Source: Pedobacter alluvionis (GTDB lineage: Bacteria > Bacteroidota > Bacteroidia > Sphingobacteriales > Sphingobacteriaceae). From it: a DNA stretch of 64,000 nucleotides. A program made the translations under genes and the position numbers. Where the stretch lies: assembly GCF_003664035.1 (NCBI RefSeq), contig NZ_RCCK01000010.1, positions 434,001-498,000 on the forward strand, written 5' to 3'. This document shows positions 34,945 to 44,501 of this stretch, in pieces (positions within the stretch are counted from its first letter, which is position 1; each line of letters starts with the position of its first letter). Below the pieces are notes generated by a model. It was not told the origin of the DNA, made no database searches, and saw nothing but the letters and a program-made list of their open reading frames with translations.

Positions 34945-35335
34945 GCTTTCTTTTCTGCGTTGATTTTAATGCCCAATAAACCAATACCGGTTGAAAAAAC
35001 AGGCGTAAAAAACGTTTACTATCAGTATTAAGCCCAAAGGCGCTGCGTTTATGGGTGTACTGTGAAATATTCCCGGGGAATACGCCAACAAATAATCCTG
35101 CGGCAATTTTGCCTATTAAAGCTTCGTGTTTTTTCGGGGCAAGCACTAATGCGGTACCCAATGCAATTTCAACTAAACCAGAATAAACAACGGTATCGTC
35201 TTTTTTCAAAGGCACCCAATCAGGTACCTGTGCCTGGAAAGGTTTGCGCGCAAAGGTCAGATGACCGATTCCGGCAGTAATTAAACCTGCGCCAAGTAAT
35301 ATTCTAGCTGCTGTTTTGATGTTTTCTTCTTTCAC
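34934..35335 (-). CDS. DoxX-like small membrane protein
   Basis: 133 residues with about four membrane segments: ARILLGAGLITAGIGHLTF, VYSGLVEIALGTALVLAP, EALIGKIAAGLFVGVFPG and PVLVYWALK. The pattern 'R-x-x-L-G-x-x-x-x-x-G-x-x-H' with the later 'G-x-x-E-x-x-x-G' is that of DoxX-type membrane proteins, whose role is poorly defined (redox or quinone related in some). The start is GTG (35335). It is convergent with gapA and has no partner gene. Confidence 0.75.
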   Translation of the reverse strand: MKEENIKTAARILLGAGLITAGIGHLTFARKPFQAQVPDWVPLKKDDTVVYSGLVEIALGTALVLAPKKHEALIGKIAAGLFVGVFPGNISQYTHKRSAFGLNTDSKRFLRLFFQPVLVYWALKSTQKRKLIS

Positions 35336-35509
35336 GTTATCTGCTTTAATTCACTATCCTATAATTATCAACAAGAAACTGGAAGGTCTGTTTGATAATA
35401 TGTACATTTTATCCTTGTTTTAAATGATAACCGTTTGATCAGATCGGTTCTATATCCAAAATGTTAGCACTTTATGGCTATTATTATTATCGGGTTTCAA
35501 TTGCTTTAT

Positions 35510-35517
35510 TAACTTTG
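35510..35517 (+). promoter_or_regulatory. Promoter -7 element for the GNAT-pgk unit
   Basis: TAACTTTG is an exact TAnnTTTG element 67 bp before the GNAT gene start. The -33 region is not a good match to TTTG. A LacI-type palindrome begins at its last base. Confidence 0.5.
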
Positions 35518-35528
35518 CAAACGTTTGC
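35517..35528. promoter_or_regulatory. LacI/PurR-family-type operator palindrome
   Basis: GCAAACGTTTGC is a perfect 12-bp palindrome with the central CG and flanking pattern of LacI/GalR/PurR operators (the E. coli PurR box has the same core). It overlaps the -7 element of the GNAT-pgk promoter, where a bound repressor would block transcription. No LacI-type regulator gene is in the window. Confidence 0.5.
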
Positions 35529-35584
35529 GGCGCACTCTATAGCAATATCCTGAGATCAGGCATAAGCTAATTGATAAAAAAAGT

Positions 35585-36022
35585 ATGGTCAAATTTATTC
35601 TCCCGGAAGAAGTTCTACCTTTAAGAAGCCTGGTTTTACGTAATGGCAAACCATTTGAAGCATGTGTTTTCGATGGCGACCTGGCTTACGATACCTTTCA
35701 CCTGGGTTTTTTAAAAGATGGTGAAATAAAATCTATTGCCACATTTATGCGTAACGATTTTTTTCCGGAAGAAGGGGAGGGCTATCAGCTTAGGGGCATG
35801 GCTACACATCCCGATTCAAGCGGGCAAGGTTATGGTGCTGCACTCGTTACTTTTGCCATTGATTACCTGAAAGAATACAATACCGATTATTTATGGTGTA
35901 ACGCCCGCTCAACAGCTGCGGCTTTTTACAAAAAAATCGGTTTTACTACCGAATCGCCGGAATTTGATATCCCAGGCATCGGTTTCCATTACGAAATGAA
36001 ATTAAATTTAAATCAAAAATAA
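35585..36022 (+). CDS. GNAT-family N-acetyltransferase
   Basis: 145 residues. The acetyl-CoA binding motif A is YQLRGMATHPDSSGQGYGAA (R/Q-x-x-G-x-G/A type). It is followed by YLWCNARSTAAAFYKKIGF, the typical motif B end of GNAT proteins. The substrate is unknown. The stop is 6 bp ahead of pgk, so the two are co-transcribed. Pairing a small GNAT with pgk is not a known pathway link. Confidence 0.9.
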   Translation: MVKFILPEEVLPLRSLVLRNGKPFEACVFDGDLAYDTFHLGFLKDGEIKSIATFMRNDFFPEEGEGYQLRGMATHPDSSGQGYGAALVTFAIDYLKEYNTDYLWCNARSTAAAFYKKIGFTTESPEFDIPGIGFHYEMKLNLNQK

Positions 36023-36028
36023 TTAAAC

Positions 36029-37222
36029 ATGAACACCATTGACCAGTTTGACTTTAAAGATAAAAAAGCATTAATCAGGGTAGATTTTAACGTGCCTTTG
36101 GATGATGAATTTAAAATTACCGACGATAAAAGAATCAGGGCTGCATTACCAACCATCAGCAAAATTTTAAAAGATGGCGGCGCTGTTATTTTAATGTCTC
36201 ACTTAGGTCGCCCAAAAGACGGCCCTACAGATAAATATTCTTTAAAACACATCTTATCTGATTTATCTGCTCTTGTTGGTGTAGAAGTTAAGTTTGCTGA
36301 CGATTGTATTGGCGAAAGTGCAGTTAAACAGGCTGCTGATTTAAAAGCGGGTGAAGTTTTATTATTAGAAAACCTTCGTTTTTACAAAGAAGAAGAAAAA
36401 GGTGATGTAGCCTTTGCAGAGAAATTATCAAAATTAGGCGACGTTTATGTAAACGATGCCTTTGGTACTGCTCACCGTGCACATGCCTCAACTTCAATTA
36501 TTGCCCGGTTTTTCCCGGATGCAAAATACTTCGGTTATTTAATGGCATCGGAAGTGGAAAATGCAGAGAAAATTCTGAACCACGCAGAAAGACCTTTTAC
36601 AGCAATTATGGGTGGCGCTAAAGTATCTGATAAAATTCTCTTAATTGAGAAATTATTAGATAAGGTAGATAATCTGATTATTGGTGGCGGTATGGCTTAC
36701 ACTTTTGCGAAAGCACAAGGTGGAGAAATTGGTACCTCCTTATTGGAAGCTGATAAACAAGAACTTTCTTTAGAACTGATTGAAAAAGCGAAAGCAAAAG
36801 GTGTAAACCTGATTTTACCTGTGGATACGGTAATTGCAGATAAATTTGCAAATGATGCTGATAAAAAAGATGTAACCTCGGGGCAGATTCCTGCAGACTG
36901 GATGGGATTAGATATCGGCCCGAAATCAGTTGAGTTGTTCCAGGAGGTAATCAAAAACTCCAAAACTTTATTATGGAATGGTCCGATGGGCGTTTTCGAA
37001 ATGGAAAGTTTCCAGGTAGGGACTAAAGCTGTAGCAGAAGCAGTTGTGGCGGCTACTAAAAATAATGGCGCATTCTCATTAATTGGTGGTGGTGATTCTG
37101 CCGCGGCCATTGCAAAATTCGGAATGGAAGACGAGGTAAGTTATGTTTCTACAGGCGGTGGTGCTTTATTAGAATATATGGAAGGTAAAGAATTGCCGGG
37201 GGTTAAAGCCATTAATGGATAA
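36029..37222 (+). CDS. pgk: Phosphoglycerate kinase
   Basis: 397 residues, normal for the bacterial enzyme. Seen are the N-terminal substrate motif [20 protein letters not shown], the [19 protein letters not shown] and [16 protein letters not shown] blocks, [20 protein letters not shown], and the nucleotide-site [10 protein letters not shown] and [16 protein letters not shown]. It makes ATP and 3-phosphoglycerate from 1,3-bisphosphoglycerate. A strong terminator follows 24 bp after the stop. Confidence 0.98.
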   Translation: MNTIDQFDFKDKKALIRVDFNVPLDDEFKITDDKRIRAALPTISKILKDGGAVILMSHLGRPKDGPTDKYSLKHILSDLSALVGVEVKFADDCIGESAVKQAADLKAGEVLLLENLRFYKEEEKGDVAFAEKLSKLGDVYVNDAFGTAHRAHASTSIIARFFPDAKYFGYLMASEVENAEKILNHAERPFTAIMGGAKVSDKILLIEKLLDKVDNLIIGGGMAYTFAKAQGGEIGTSLLEADKQELSLELIEKAKAKGVNLILPVDTVIADKFANDADKKDVTSGQIPADWMGLDIGPKSVELFQEVIKNSKTLLWNGPMGVFEMESFQVGTKAVAEAVVAATKNNGAFSLIGGGDSAAAIAKFGMEDEVSYVSTGGGALLEYMEGKELPGVKAING

Positions 37223-37246
37223 ACGATAAATTTTCATATTGAAAAG

Positions 37247-37284
37247 AAAAGGCCTTGCAGAATTAATTCTGCAAGGCCTTTTTT
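37247..37284. terminator. Bidirectional terminator between pgk and the SusD-like gene
   Basis: AAGGCCTTGCAGAATT (37249-37264) and AATTCTGCAAGGCCTT (37265-37280) form a perfect 16-bp arm pair, flanked by an A-run before and a T-run after. It can end transcripts from both sides of this convergent junction. Confidence 0.9.
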
Positions 37285-37301
37285 GTTAATTATTAAAAAG
37301 T

Positions 37302-38879
37302 TTAGAAATTACTTACCGTGCTTGTATCCCACCATAAGCGTGAGGCGATGTCGTCTTTACCCGAGCTTAAAAATGTCGAAGCCTCTGCAACAGCTGAAGC
37401 ATTTCCGGTTCTTTCTGCAGGTACAAATACCAGTCGCTTTATCCATTGATCGGCTGTTATAATTCCCCAATCCGGGTTACTGTCATTTTTTGCAACATGT
37501 GGAATTTTAGGATAACCTGTTCTTCTAAAATCAACCCAGGCCTCTAATGTATTGGTAAAAGTGGCCAGGTATTTTTGTGTAATAATTTTTTCCAGTTTCA
37601 ATTCATTCGAATCGCCTTCATTCCAGGCTACAGTAATGGTAGAAAGTGCGGTGAAATTATTTCTGCTATCCTTTGGGTCGATATAGTTTATTGGTTTGCT
37701 TGTAGCATCAATCAGGTAGGCATCTACCCCTGCTGCTCCCCAATCGGCAAAGGAGAGGCGTACTCCATTTTCATAGTTGGTTTTGGCATCGCCAGCACCT
37801 GCCCAACCCCTTAATGCTGCTTCGGCTTTTAAAAAGGCAATTTCCGATGCGGTGAAGCCTCTCCGTTTTTGTACTGATTTGAAATCCGTACTCACGGTAG
37901 AATATGGAACTCTATCATCTTTGGCATTTATAAATGCTCCGCTGCGGATACCTTTATACTTATATGAAGGGTGATCAGTAACCAATGATGCATCGCTCAC
38001 TTCATTAAAATATTTAGCCACGCGGCCATCTTTTAAACCAACCATAAATGATTCCATTGTTGCGCCCATGCGCGTGTCGTTCCAATCAAAACTAATCATA
38101 GAAACCGGCATAACATTGCCATTTAAAGGCAAAAGAAAATTTTCGGCATTGGTGCTAATCAATCCAGCAGCATCGGCTAAAGCTTTCTCGCCCTGTGTTT
38201 TGGCAATTGTAGGACTAACCTTAACCAAACGCATGGCCAATCGGAAGCGTACTGAATTAAGCAATTTTAACCATAAAGCGATGTCGCCTTTATAACTAGG
38301 ATCAAATTTGGTAAAGCCAGTGTAAGTGCTGTTTGCTTTCAAGTTGGTTTCAATCTGATCTAACTGGGTAAACATATTATTATATAAATCAGACTCTTTA
38401 TCGTATTTAATTGCACCTAAACCTGAAGTTCCATAGTTAGCGTAAATTACCGGGCCATGTATAGCTGTTAGTTTAGATATCGCCAATATCCTAACCAGTT
38501 TAGCCCAATCGCCAAATAAGGGTAATTTTTTTTCAACAGCAAGCTCAATAACCTGTTTTGATGGAGACATTACGCTACCATATATCCGGTTCCAATAGGC
38601 ATCAATCCAGCGCAGGTAATAGGTTGTATTATTTACATTCCCAACATAAGGAGTTGGTGTACCCATATAACCCATCCAGTTATCATAGCATAAATCTTCT
38701 TCAATTTGATGACCCATCAGGTTAAATAACATTACTGAAAAAGAAGAACCCACTAAATTGAAATCCTGCTCTAATAACTTATCTGTGATCTGATTGGGAT
38801 TTGTATTGATCTCTTCGAAATTTTTGGTGCAGGAGTTGAATAAAATCAAGGCAAGCACCATTAAACATAATTTTTTCAT
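37302..38879 (-). CDS. SusD/RagB-family outer-membrane lipoprotein (SusD-like_2 type)
   Basis: 525 residues. The lipoprotein signal MKKLCLMVLALILFNSC places the lipid on Cys17. The N-terminal FEEINTNPNQITDKLL is the usual start of SusD-like proteins. TPR-like helices follow, with RRGFTASEIAFLKAEAALRG and EAWVDFRRTGYPKIP near the end, which place it in the SusD-like_2 group. It acts as the surface lid of the SusC-type transporter encoded directly upstream (12-bp gap). Ligand unknown; this group is not limited to glycans. Confidence 0.95.
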   Translation of the reverse strand: MKKLCLMVLALILFNSCTKNFEEINTNPNQITDKLLEQDFNLVGSSFSVMLFNLMGHQIEEDLCYDNWMGYMGTPTPYVGNVNNTTYYLRWIDAYWNRIYGSVMSPSKQVIELAVEKKLPLFGDWAKLVRILAISKLTAIHGPVIYANYGTSGLGAIKYDKESDLYNNMFTQLDQIETNLKANSTYTGFTKFDPSYKGDIALWLKLLNSVRFRLAMRLVKVSPTIAKTQGEKALADAAGLISTNAENFLLPLNGNVMPVSMISFDWNDTRMGATMESFMVGLKDGRVAKYFNEVSDASLVTDHPSYKYKGIRSGAFINAKDDRVPYSTVSTDFKSVQKRRGFTASEIAFLKAEAALRGWAGAGDAKTNYENGVRLSFADWGAAGVDAYLIDATSKPINYIDPKDSRNNFTALSTITVAWNEGDSNELKLEKIITQKYLATFTNTLEAWVDFRRTGYPKIPHVAKNDSNPDWGIITADQWIKRLVFVPAERTGNASAVAEASTFLSSGKDDIASRLWWDTSTVSNF

Positions 38880-38891
38880 TACTTTAATATA

Positions 38892-41800
38892 TTAAAAGTT
38901 CAACTTAAGATTAAAACCGTAAGAACGTGTAGCAGGAACTGCAAACACGTCATTTGCCTGATTACTATTGTTCGTACTCATTGCTTGCTCAGGATCAAAT
39001 GGAGCTTTTTTGTAGAAGAAGAACAAGTTACGGCCAATTAACGAAACAGATGCAGATTTAATAGCAGAACCTTTTATTGGTATATTGTAGGCTAATGATA
39101 TTTGTGCTAAACGAACATTAGTACGTGAGAACACATAAGGTTCCATAATTCCATTTCGGTCACCTATCACGTTGTAGTAATCTACCGGATCGATTGATGT
39201 AACTGGTGTATTACCTTTAATGGCATTAATAGGCATGGTTGTACCAGCATCGCGAATATCGCCTGTTCTTTTACTTACCCCGTATGCGTCTAAGAAGGCT
39301 TCGGTTTTAGAAAAGGCAACACCACCAAACTTAGCCGATACCAATGCACTTAAACTTAGGTTTTTGTATGTAAAGGTGTTATTCCAGCCCGTTATCAAAT
39401 CAGGATTTAAATTTCCAACATATTCTTGTGTTGCTGTTCTGGTAGGTTTTCCATCGGCATCCAATATGATTTGGCCAGCTGCATTTCGGGCAAGCTTAAA
39501 AATATACAAATCGTTAAAAGAGCCTCCGGATTTAATGATTGAATTAAACCCTTCATCGTTACTGCCTACCTGGTATTCAGGGTTTTCGGCGATAAGTTCT
39601 ACGATCTTATTTCTATTGCGCGATAAATTAAGTGTTGAGTTCCATTTAAAGTCATCATTTTTTACAGGATCTCCACCAAATGTTAACTCAAAACCTTGGT
39701 TCGCTACCTTACCTGCATTTACATAATAAAAAGTATAACCAGAACCAGAAGGAGCTGTTAAAGATAAAAATTGATTCGTACTGGTGTTTTTATAGTAAGT
39801 AAAATCAAAACTTAACCTATCATTTAGAAAACGACCTTCTAAACCAATCTCATTACTGATTATTTTTTCGGGTACCAATGTTGCAAATGGCGTTTGTGTA
39901 TTTCTGTTAATACCACCTATGCCATCTGGTCCGCCTGCACCGCCTATAGTATTACCAGGGTTTACAATGTTATAAGGTACCTCGTTACCTACCTGCGATG
40001 TAGATGCCCTTAACTTTAAGAAATTGATTTCTTTAGGCATGGTTACCATTTGGCTAATGATCGCCGATAAACCAGCTGAATAGTAAAAATAGGAGTCATT
40101 TCCGGTAGTAGCTAGTGTAGAAGCATAGTCGTTTCGGCCAGCCAAATCAACATAGATCATATCTTTAAAGCCCAATGAAGCATTGGCGAATAAGCCTTGT
40201 TTCTGAACTCTGCTGTAAGTTTGGTTAATAACCAGATTATATGGCAGGTTTGCAAAACTGAAAAAGTTTGGGTACTGAAGCGGCACTGTACCGTTTCCAA
40301 AAGTCATCCCATCGTTAAAAGTATAATCCTGAATACTTGCGCCCAATACACTGTTCAAGCTTAATTTACCAAAAGTATTATCATAGCTTAAAATGGCATC
40401 ACCATATAAGGCCTTGTCATTATATTTGGTATAATTCCAGGTGCCATTAGAACTTACGCTTACCGAGTTTCCGCCTGCAGCATAACGATAATCTAATAGT
40501 CTGTCATTATAATCAATGTTACCACGTACATCAAACTTAAAATGTGGTAAAAATGCGTATGATGCTTTTGCTGTAGCAATTACCCTGTTGCTGGTAGAAA
40601 GTTTTGGGTCGTTATACAATTCCCAGTATGGGTTGTTTTGTTTTTCTTCACTGGAATACCAATTTTGCTTAAACAGGTTTCTAGTAGCATCAAAAATTTG
40701 ATAATTGTTTTTGTAATCATCAAAATTTCTTTCCCGTGCAAATAGATATAACCCTGTTATTGGGTTGTTGTAATAACCCGCACCAGGGCGGTTCTTCGAC
40801 TTTTCGTAAGAAAATCTCACATTACCGCTTAAAGTAAGTTTGTCATCAAATAATTTTGTTTCCTGACTTAACGTAACATTATGCTTGTTGTAAGTGCTGG
40901 TTGGTACAATACCTGTTGCATAATTGTTACCGTATGAAAAATAAGTGGTTGTTCTTTCATTCCCGCCAGATACAGATACCGAATTAATCGTATTCACACC
41001 GGTCTGAAAAAAATCATCAATATAATTACTCTGGTAATTTCCTTTGGTTTTAGACCAACTCCTATCATTTCCGGCTTCAGCTCCATAACTGAACTGAAAT
41101 TCCGGTAATGTAGCAGCACTGCTGAAATTGGTTATAGAATTTAAAGCAATTGAGATTTTGCCATTTTGACCTTTTTTTGTGTTAATTAAAATCACACCAT
41201 TTGCACCCTGACTGCCATATAAAATGGCTCCGTTTGCGCCCCTTAAAATAGTAACTGATTCAAAATCATCCTGATTTAGCGCTGATAAACCATCACCTGC
41301 ATCAGTGCCTCCGTAAGATCCCGGCTGCCCGCCTTTGTTATTTACTACAGGAACCCCATCAATTACAAAAAGAGCTTCGCTGTTTCCCGCAATTGATTTA
41401 GAACCCCTTAATACTGTTTTTGTTGAGCCCCCTACACCAGAGTTACTGATTCCCACATCAACACCTGCAGCCTTGCCACTTAAAGCTTCCATGAAATTGG
41501 GACTACCGGCTTTCGTTAATTCTGGGCCAGAGAGTTGCTGAGCAGCAAAGGTAAGTGCTCTTTTCTCGCGTTTTACACCTAAAGCGGTAACTACCACCTC
41601 TGTTAAGTTTGCATTGCCGGAAGGTTTTAGCTTTACTATTACATTAGTTAAATTACTAATGTTTATCTCTTGCGAATCCATGCCGACATACGAAATCACC
41701 AAAATTGTGGCCTCATCAGGAATGTTTAGCACAAACTTACCGTCATTTCCTGTAAGTGTTTTAGCGCTGGTTCCCTTAGCCACCACAGTTGCACCAGGGA

Positions 41801-42044
41801 GTGGAAGCCCAGTCTCATCAGTTACTAATCCATTGATCGTCTTAGCGAGTTTGACGCTAATACTTTTTGGAATGTTTACCATTGGAATGATGTTTTTGTT
41901 TCTTACAGTACCTTCACCCCTGGCTGCATTTTGTAAGCAAAGACCAGCTACAGCTACGAGTGCTAGGTTCCGCAGGCCTCTGGTTACGCTAGGAGTTTTG
42001 ATTTCTAGCGCATTGATAGCGGAATAAATGTTACTCATTTTCAT
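38892..42044 (-). CDS. SusC/RagA-family TonB-dependent outer-membrane transporter
   Basis: 1050 residues. After an N-terminal signal region with LALVAVAGLCLQNAARGE comes a carboxypeptidase-like beta domain (TGLPLPGATVVAKGTSAKTL, SYVGMDSQEINIS). Next is the TonB-dependent plug with KTVLRGSKSIAGNSEALFVI and the 22-stranded barrel ending in RSYGFNLKLNF with the terminal aromatic residue. ANGVILINTKKG is the SusC plug signature. With the SusD-like lipoprotein it imports a specific nutrient across the outer membrane using TonB energy. No glycoside hydrolase or sigma/anti-sigma pair flanks it, so the substrate is open. The nearby PepSY protein makes iron complexes one option. Confidence 0.95.
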   Translation of the reverse strand: MKMSNIYSAINALEIKTPSVTRGLRNLALVAVAGLCLQNAARGEGTVRNKNIIPMVNIPKSISVKLAKTINGLVTDETGLPLPGATVVAKGTSAKTLTGNDGKFVLNIPDEATILVISYVGMDSQEINISNLTNVIVKLKPSGNANLTEVVVTALGVKREKRALTFAAQQLSGPELTKAGSPNFMEALSGKAAGVDVGISNSGVGGSTKTVLRGSKSIAGNSEALFVIDGVPVVNNKGGQPGSYGGTDAGDGLSALNQDDFESVTILRGANGAILYGSQGANGVILINTKKGQNGKISIALNSITNFSSAATLPEFQFSYGAEAGNDRSWSKTKGNYQSNYIDDFFQTGVNTINSVSVSGGNERTTTYFSYGNNYATGIVPTSTYNKHNVTLSQETKLFDDKLTLSGNVRFSYEKSKNRPGAGYYNNPITGLYLFARERNFDDYKNNYQIFDATRNLFKQNWYSSEEKQNNPYWELYNDPKLSTSNRVIATAKASYAFLPHFKFDVRGNIDYNDRLLDYRYAAGGNSVSVSSNGTWNYTKYNDKALYGDAILSYDNTFGKLSLNSVLGASIQDYTFNDGMTFGNGTVPLQYPNFFSFANLPYNLVINQTYSRVQKQGLFANASLGFKDMIYVDLAGRNDYASTLATTGNDSYFYYSAGLSAIISQMVTMPKEINFLKLRASTSQVGNEVPYNIVNPGNTIGGAGGPDGIGGINRNTQTPFATLVPEKIISNEIGLEGRFLNDRLSFDFTYYKNTSTNQFLSLTAPSGSGYTFYYVNAGKVANQGFELTFGGDPVKNDDFKWNSTLNLSRNRNKIVELIAENPEYQVGSNDEGFNSIIKSGGSFNDLYIFKLARNAAGQIILDADGKPTRTATQEYVGNLNPDLITGWNNTFTYKNLSLSALVSAKFGGVAFSKTEAFLDAYGVSKRTGDIRDAGTTMPINAIKGNTPVTSIDPVDYYNVIGDRNGIMEPYVFSRTNVRLAQISLAYNIPIKGSAIKSASVSLIGRNLFFFYKKAPFDPEQAMSTNNSNQANDVFAVPATRSYGFNLKLNF

Positions 42045-42511
42045 ACAATTTGTTAGTTTAGTTTTAGTTTACTCTATTAAATGTCGAGCCTTAGGCATTG
42101 AAACCGCAACAAATGATTTTTTAGCACTATTGAATAAAAAACATAAAACGTTTTACGAACTCTTAACTATGATTAGTTAGGAGGTGTGAAATTTGAATAG
42201 TTTAGTTTTAGTTCTGTATTGTTAAGTGTTTAAATGTTCAAGTTTTAGGTTGTTTACTTTTAGGTTTGTACGACGATATTTAATTTTGTCGCTGTAATTT
42301 ATAAAAATATTGTTACAATTCAATTAATCAAAGAGAATTTTTAGCTGCCCAAATGTATTTAACTGCTTAATAAGTTAACTACATCCACAAGAAAAAAATG
42401 GTTGGTTTACGTTGCCTGCTTATTGCAGGTATACCTGCCAAAACATTTGCTGCAACTACAGAATTGATCGCATTTATTTACTTGCTGAGCCCAAAGAGTT
42501 TTATCGGCTGA
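42045..42511. other. Upstream region of the SusC-like gene; AT-rich, with direct repeat
   Basis: No gene is supported here. The 16-mer TAGTTTAGTTTTAGTT occurs exactly twice (42054-42069 and 42198-42213), 144 bp apart. A palindrome TAAAACGTTTTA lies between the copies (42144-42155). The segment probably carries the promoter and control sites of the SusC/SusD pair on the minus strand. No clear TAnnTTTG box was found. Confidence 0.5.
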
Positions 42512-42725
42512 TGGGACATTACTGTTGAGGTAAACGGAAAGCCGGCAACATTAAAACTATAAGGCTTAAACTGTAGCGAAAATAACCGCTACCAGAACCA
42601 AGGTTTCCTGTACTTTGGTTAAATGTTACGTCAGATAAAAGCAGTGCCAAATTATCAATAGTGATGAAGCTTACTCCAGTGGCAAGTTCGAAAAGCAACT
42701 GAAAGACTTTATACATGCGAAATAG
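42512..42725 (+). pseudogene. Frameshifted remnant of a small hypothetical protein gene
   Basis: Protein-like segments run in order through all three frames of the plus strand: WDITVEVNGKPATLKL (from 42512, then TAA), LNVTSDKSSAKLSIV (from about 42619) and DEAYSSGKFEKQLKDFIHAK (ending at TAG 42723-42725). Joined, they read like one small soluble alpha/beta protein of roughly 70 residues broken by at least two frameshifts. I do not know the family by name. It has no intact start codon. The opposite-strand frame at 42519-42716 is only its shadow. Confidence 0.55.
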
Positions 42726-42749
42726 CCAAAAAGTATTTTCAGCCGTGGG

Positions 42750-42777
42750 TGCAGTCAGCTGTTACCAACTGACTGCA
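42750..42777. repeat. Inverted repeat at convergent gene ends
   Basis: TGCAGTCAG (42750-42758) and CTGACTGCA (42769-42777) pair over 9 bp with a 10-nt loop. The repeat lies just beyond the stop of the PepSY gene and the end of the frameshifted remnant. It may terminate transcription, though it has no T-run on either side. Confidence 0.4.
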
Positions 42778-42799
42778 AGAGAATGCCTAAGCGTTCATA

Positions 42800-44371
42800 C
42801 TAGAACACTTCTAAGCCGGTATTAAGCAGTACCATATAAACAGCTAAATAACATACCAAAAAAGCCGTTGATAACGCAAAATATCGTGTTAACTTATGGC
42901 TGCCTTTTTTAAATGGAAATAAAAACAGGATATTGAATATTTCAGATAACAAGGCGCAGATGAAATTTAAACAGACCATCACACAGCTAAACGCCACAAC
43001 GAAAATGGCCGGCTGGATAATGATTCCCGAGGGAAGGCCATAGAGTGCCCCCATAATAAAACTGATTAATAGGATAATCATGGCATATTTTAATCCTGAT
43101 TTAAACTGGATCAGGAAATAGCTGCCCAATTTAGGAAGGGGCATTTTAACTTTCGCTGGTTTTAATTCTTTTTCAGTTACCGGAGTTCCTGATGTCTCAT
43201 CTAAAGCTGCTTCATTTGTTTTACCCTTTTTGCCTCTCTTTTGTTTCCTGTAACGTGGCCACCAGATTATAAAACCTGTAATAAAAAGCGCAAGCGGCAT
43301 TAGACCGGCAATAAGGGCGATAATTTGTGTAGGCCTGCCACCGAAGCTTCCGTAGTGGATAGGTGTTAACCAGCTGAGGTAAGCATTACCGACATTGGGG
43401 AAATCCTTGCGGCTGTTTAATAATGTTTTGCCTGTGTATTGATCTACAATCAACATTTCCCGTTTTCCAACCCTTGGAAGATTTCCACTCAGCATGTCGA
43501 GGCGATATGCTCCCATTTTATCTGCCGGGAAGGCAATACCGCCAATGTAAGCATTTGGCATTTTTTCCTTGGCTGCATGAACAATAGCTGTAAGTGGCAA
43601 TGGGGTAGCTTCTGCATGCCATGCTGATTTAGCACCCAGGAGTTGGGCAACACCCTGCGGCGATTTTCCGCTAAGCAAAAATAACAGCGGAATAACAAGC
43701 GTAGAAAAAGTGATTGAGAAACCAGTAAGGCTCAATATTGCTACAATAGGCGAGGAGTAAAAACCCAGTGAATTGTGCCAATCATAGTTTTGGCGTTTAA
43801 ATGATCCGCTAAATCTTACTGTAAGTGCCGATTTTAATTGTTTCCATTTCTTCGGAATCCATAAACGCAGACCCGAGATCGTCAGAATTAAAAGGCAGAG
43901 AGAAGCCAGTCCGCAGATATATCGTCCGGCAACCGGAATTAGCAGTGTCCGGTGCAGTTCAGTAACCACATGGATGAAAGAACTGGTATGTATTCTTTTA
44001 CCACCTATTTTTCCGGTATAGGGATTAATAAAAGTTTCTTCATTACTTTTTAAATTGATTACGCTATAAGCTTCATTGGGGTTCTTGAAGTTATTTAGCA
44101 TCAGGTAATCGATTTTTAGCCTGGGATAGTTCTTTTTTATGAGTGGCACAATCTCTTCCACCGGCATTTTTTGCTTTTGCGCAATTACCTCAAACAGATC
44201 TGGATTCAAAGCCCGGTCAATCTCGTCCTGAAAAACAAGTATGCTTCCTGTAATGCCTATAAAAGCAACAATTGCCCCGGCAATAATGCCAATATAAAGA
44301 TGCCATTTACCAAACCACCTTTTTTGGTGTTTTGCCCAGTTTAGTTTTTTAGAATTCTGTTCTGATTTCAT
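42800..44371 (-). CDS. PepSY-domain inner-membrane protein (iron-regulated / siderophore reductase type)
   Basis: 523 residues. The first membrane segment lies in WHLYIGIIAGAIVAFIGITG followed by SILVFQDEIDRAL, the standard PepSY_TM start. INPYTGKIGG and VDQYTGKTLLNS are the two PepSY 'D-x-Y-T-G-K' turns. HRTLLIPVAGRYICGLASLC and WHNSLGFYSSPIVAILSLTG carry the conserved membrane histidines. Several members act with TonB-dependent siderophore receptors and may reduce ferric complexes. The C-terminal 130 residues, after a Lys-rich linker, add four further membrane helices that the core family lacks. It lies upstream of the SusC/SusD pair on the same strand. Confidence 0.88.
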   Translation of the reverse strand: MKSEQNSKKLNWAKHQKRWFGKWHLYIGIIAGAIVAFIGITGSILVFQDEIDRALNPDLFEVIAQKQKMPVEEIVPLIKKNYPRLKIDYLMLNNFKNPNEAYSVINLKSNEETFINPYTGKIGGKRIHTSSFIHVVTELHRTLLIPVAGRYICGLASLCLLILTISGLRLWIPKKWKQLKSALTVRFSGSFKRQNYDWHNSLGFYSSPIVAILSLTGFSITFSTLVIPLLFLLSGKSPQGVAQLLGAKSAWHAEATPLPLTAIVHAAKEKMPNAYIGGIAFPADKMGAYRLDMLSGNLPRVGKREMLIVDQYTGKTLLNSRKDFPNVGNAYLSWLTPIHYGSFGGRPTQIIALIAGLMPLALFITGFIIWWPRYRKQKRGKKGKTNEAALDETSGTPVTEKELKPAKVKMPLPKLGSYFLIQFKSGLKYAMIILLISFIMGALYGLPSGIIIQPAIFVVAFSCVMVCLNFICALLSEIFNILFLFPFKKGSHKLTRYFALSTAFLVCYLAVYMVLLNTGLEVF

Positions 44372-44501
44372 TTTTGAGCGTTTTACAGCTTTGCAAAAGT
44401 TATTTTGGTTTATACCACAAAGAAATCGTTTTAATTGGTATTGTGCAAATTATATTTAATAAGTCTAAATAAGATATTGGGATGGAGATATTAGCAGACA
44501 A

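Noticed and set aside
39220..39726. 168-codon plus-strand frame inside the SusC-like gene
   Set aside because: It lies wholly antisense to conserved barrel sequence of a clearly real gene and looks low in protein character.
37302..42044. SusC/SusD pair as a classic polysaccharide utilisation locus
   Set aside because: No glycoside hydrolase, polysaccharide lyase, sulfatase or HTCS/ECF regulator is next to it, so the substrate cannot be called a glycan.
42519..42716. 65-codon minus-strand frame between the SusC-like and PepSY genes
   Set aside because: It is antisense to the frameshifted remnant at 42512-42725, whose plus-strand reading is much more protein-like.
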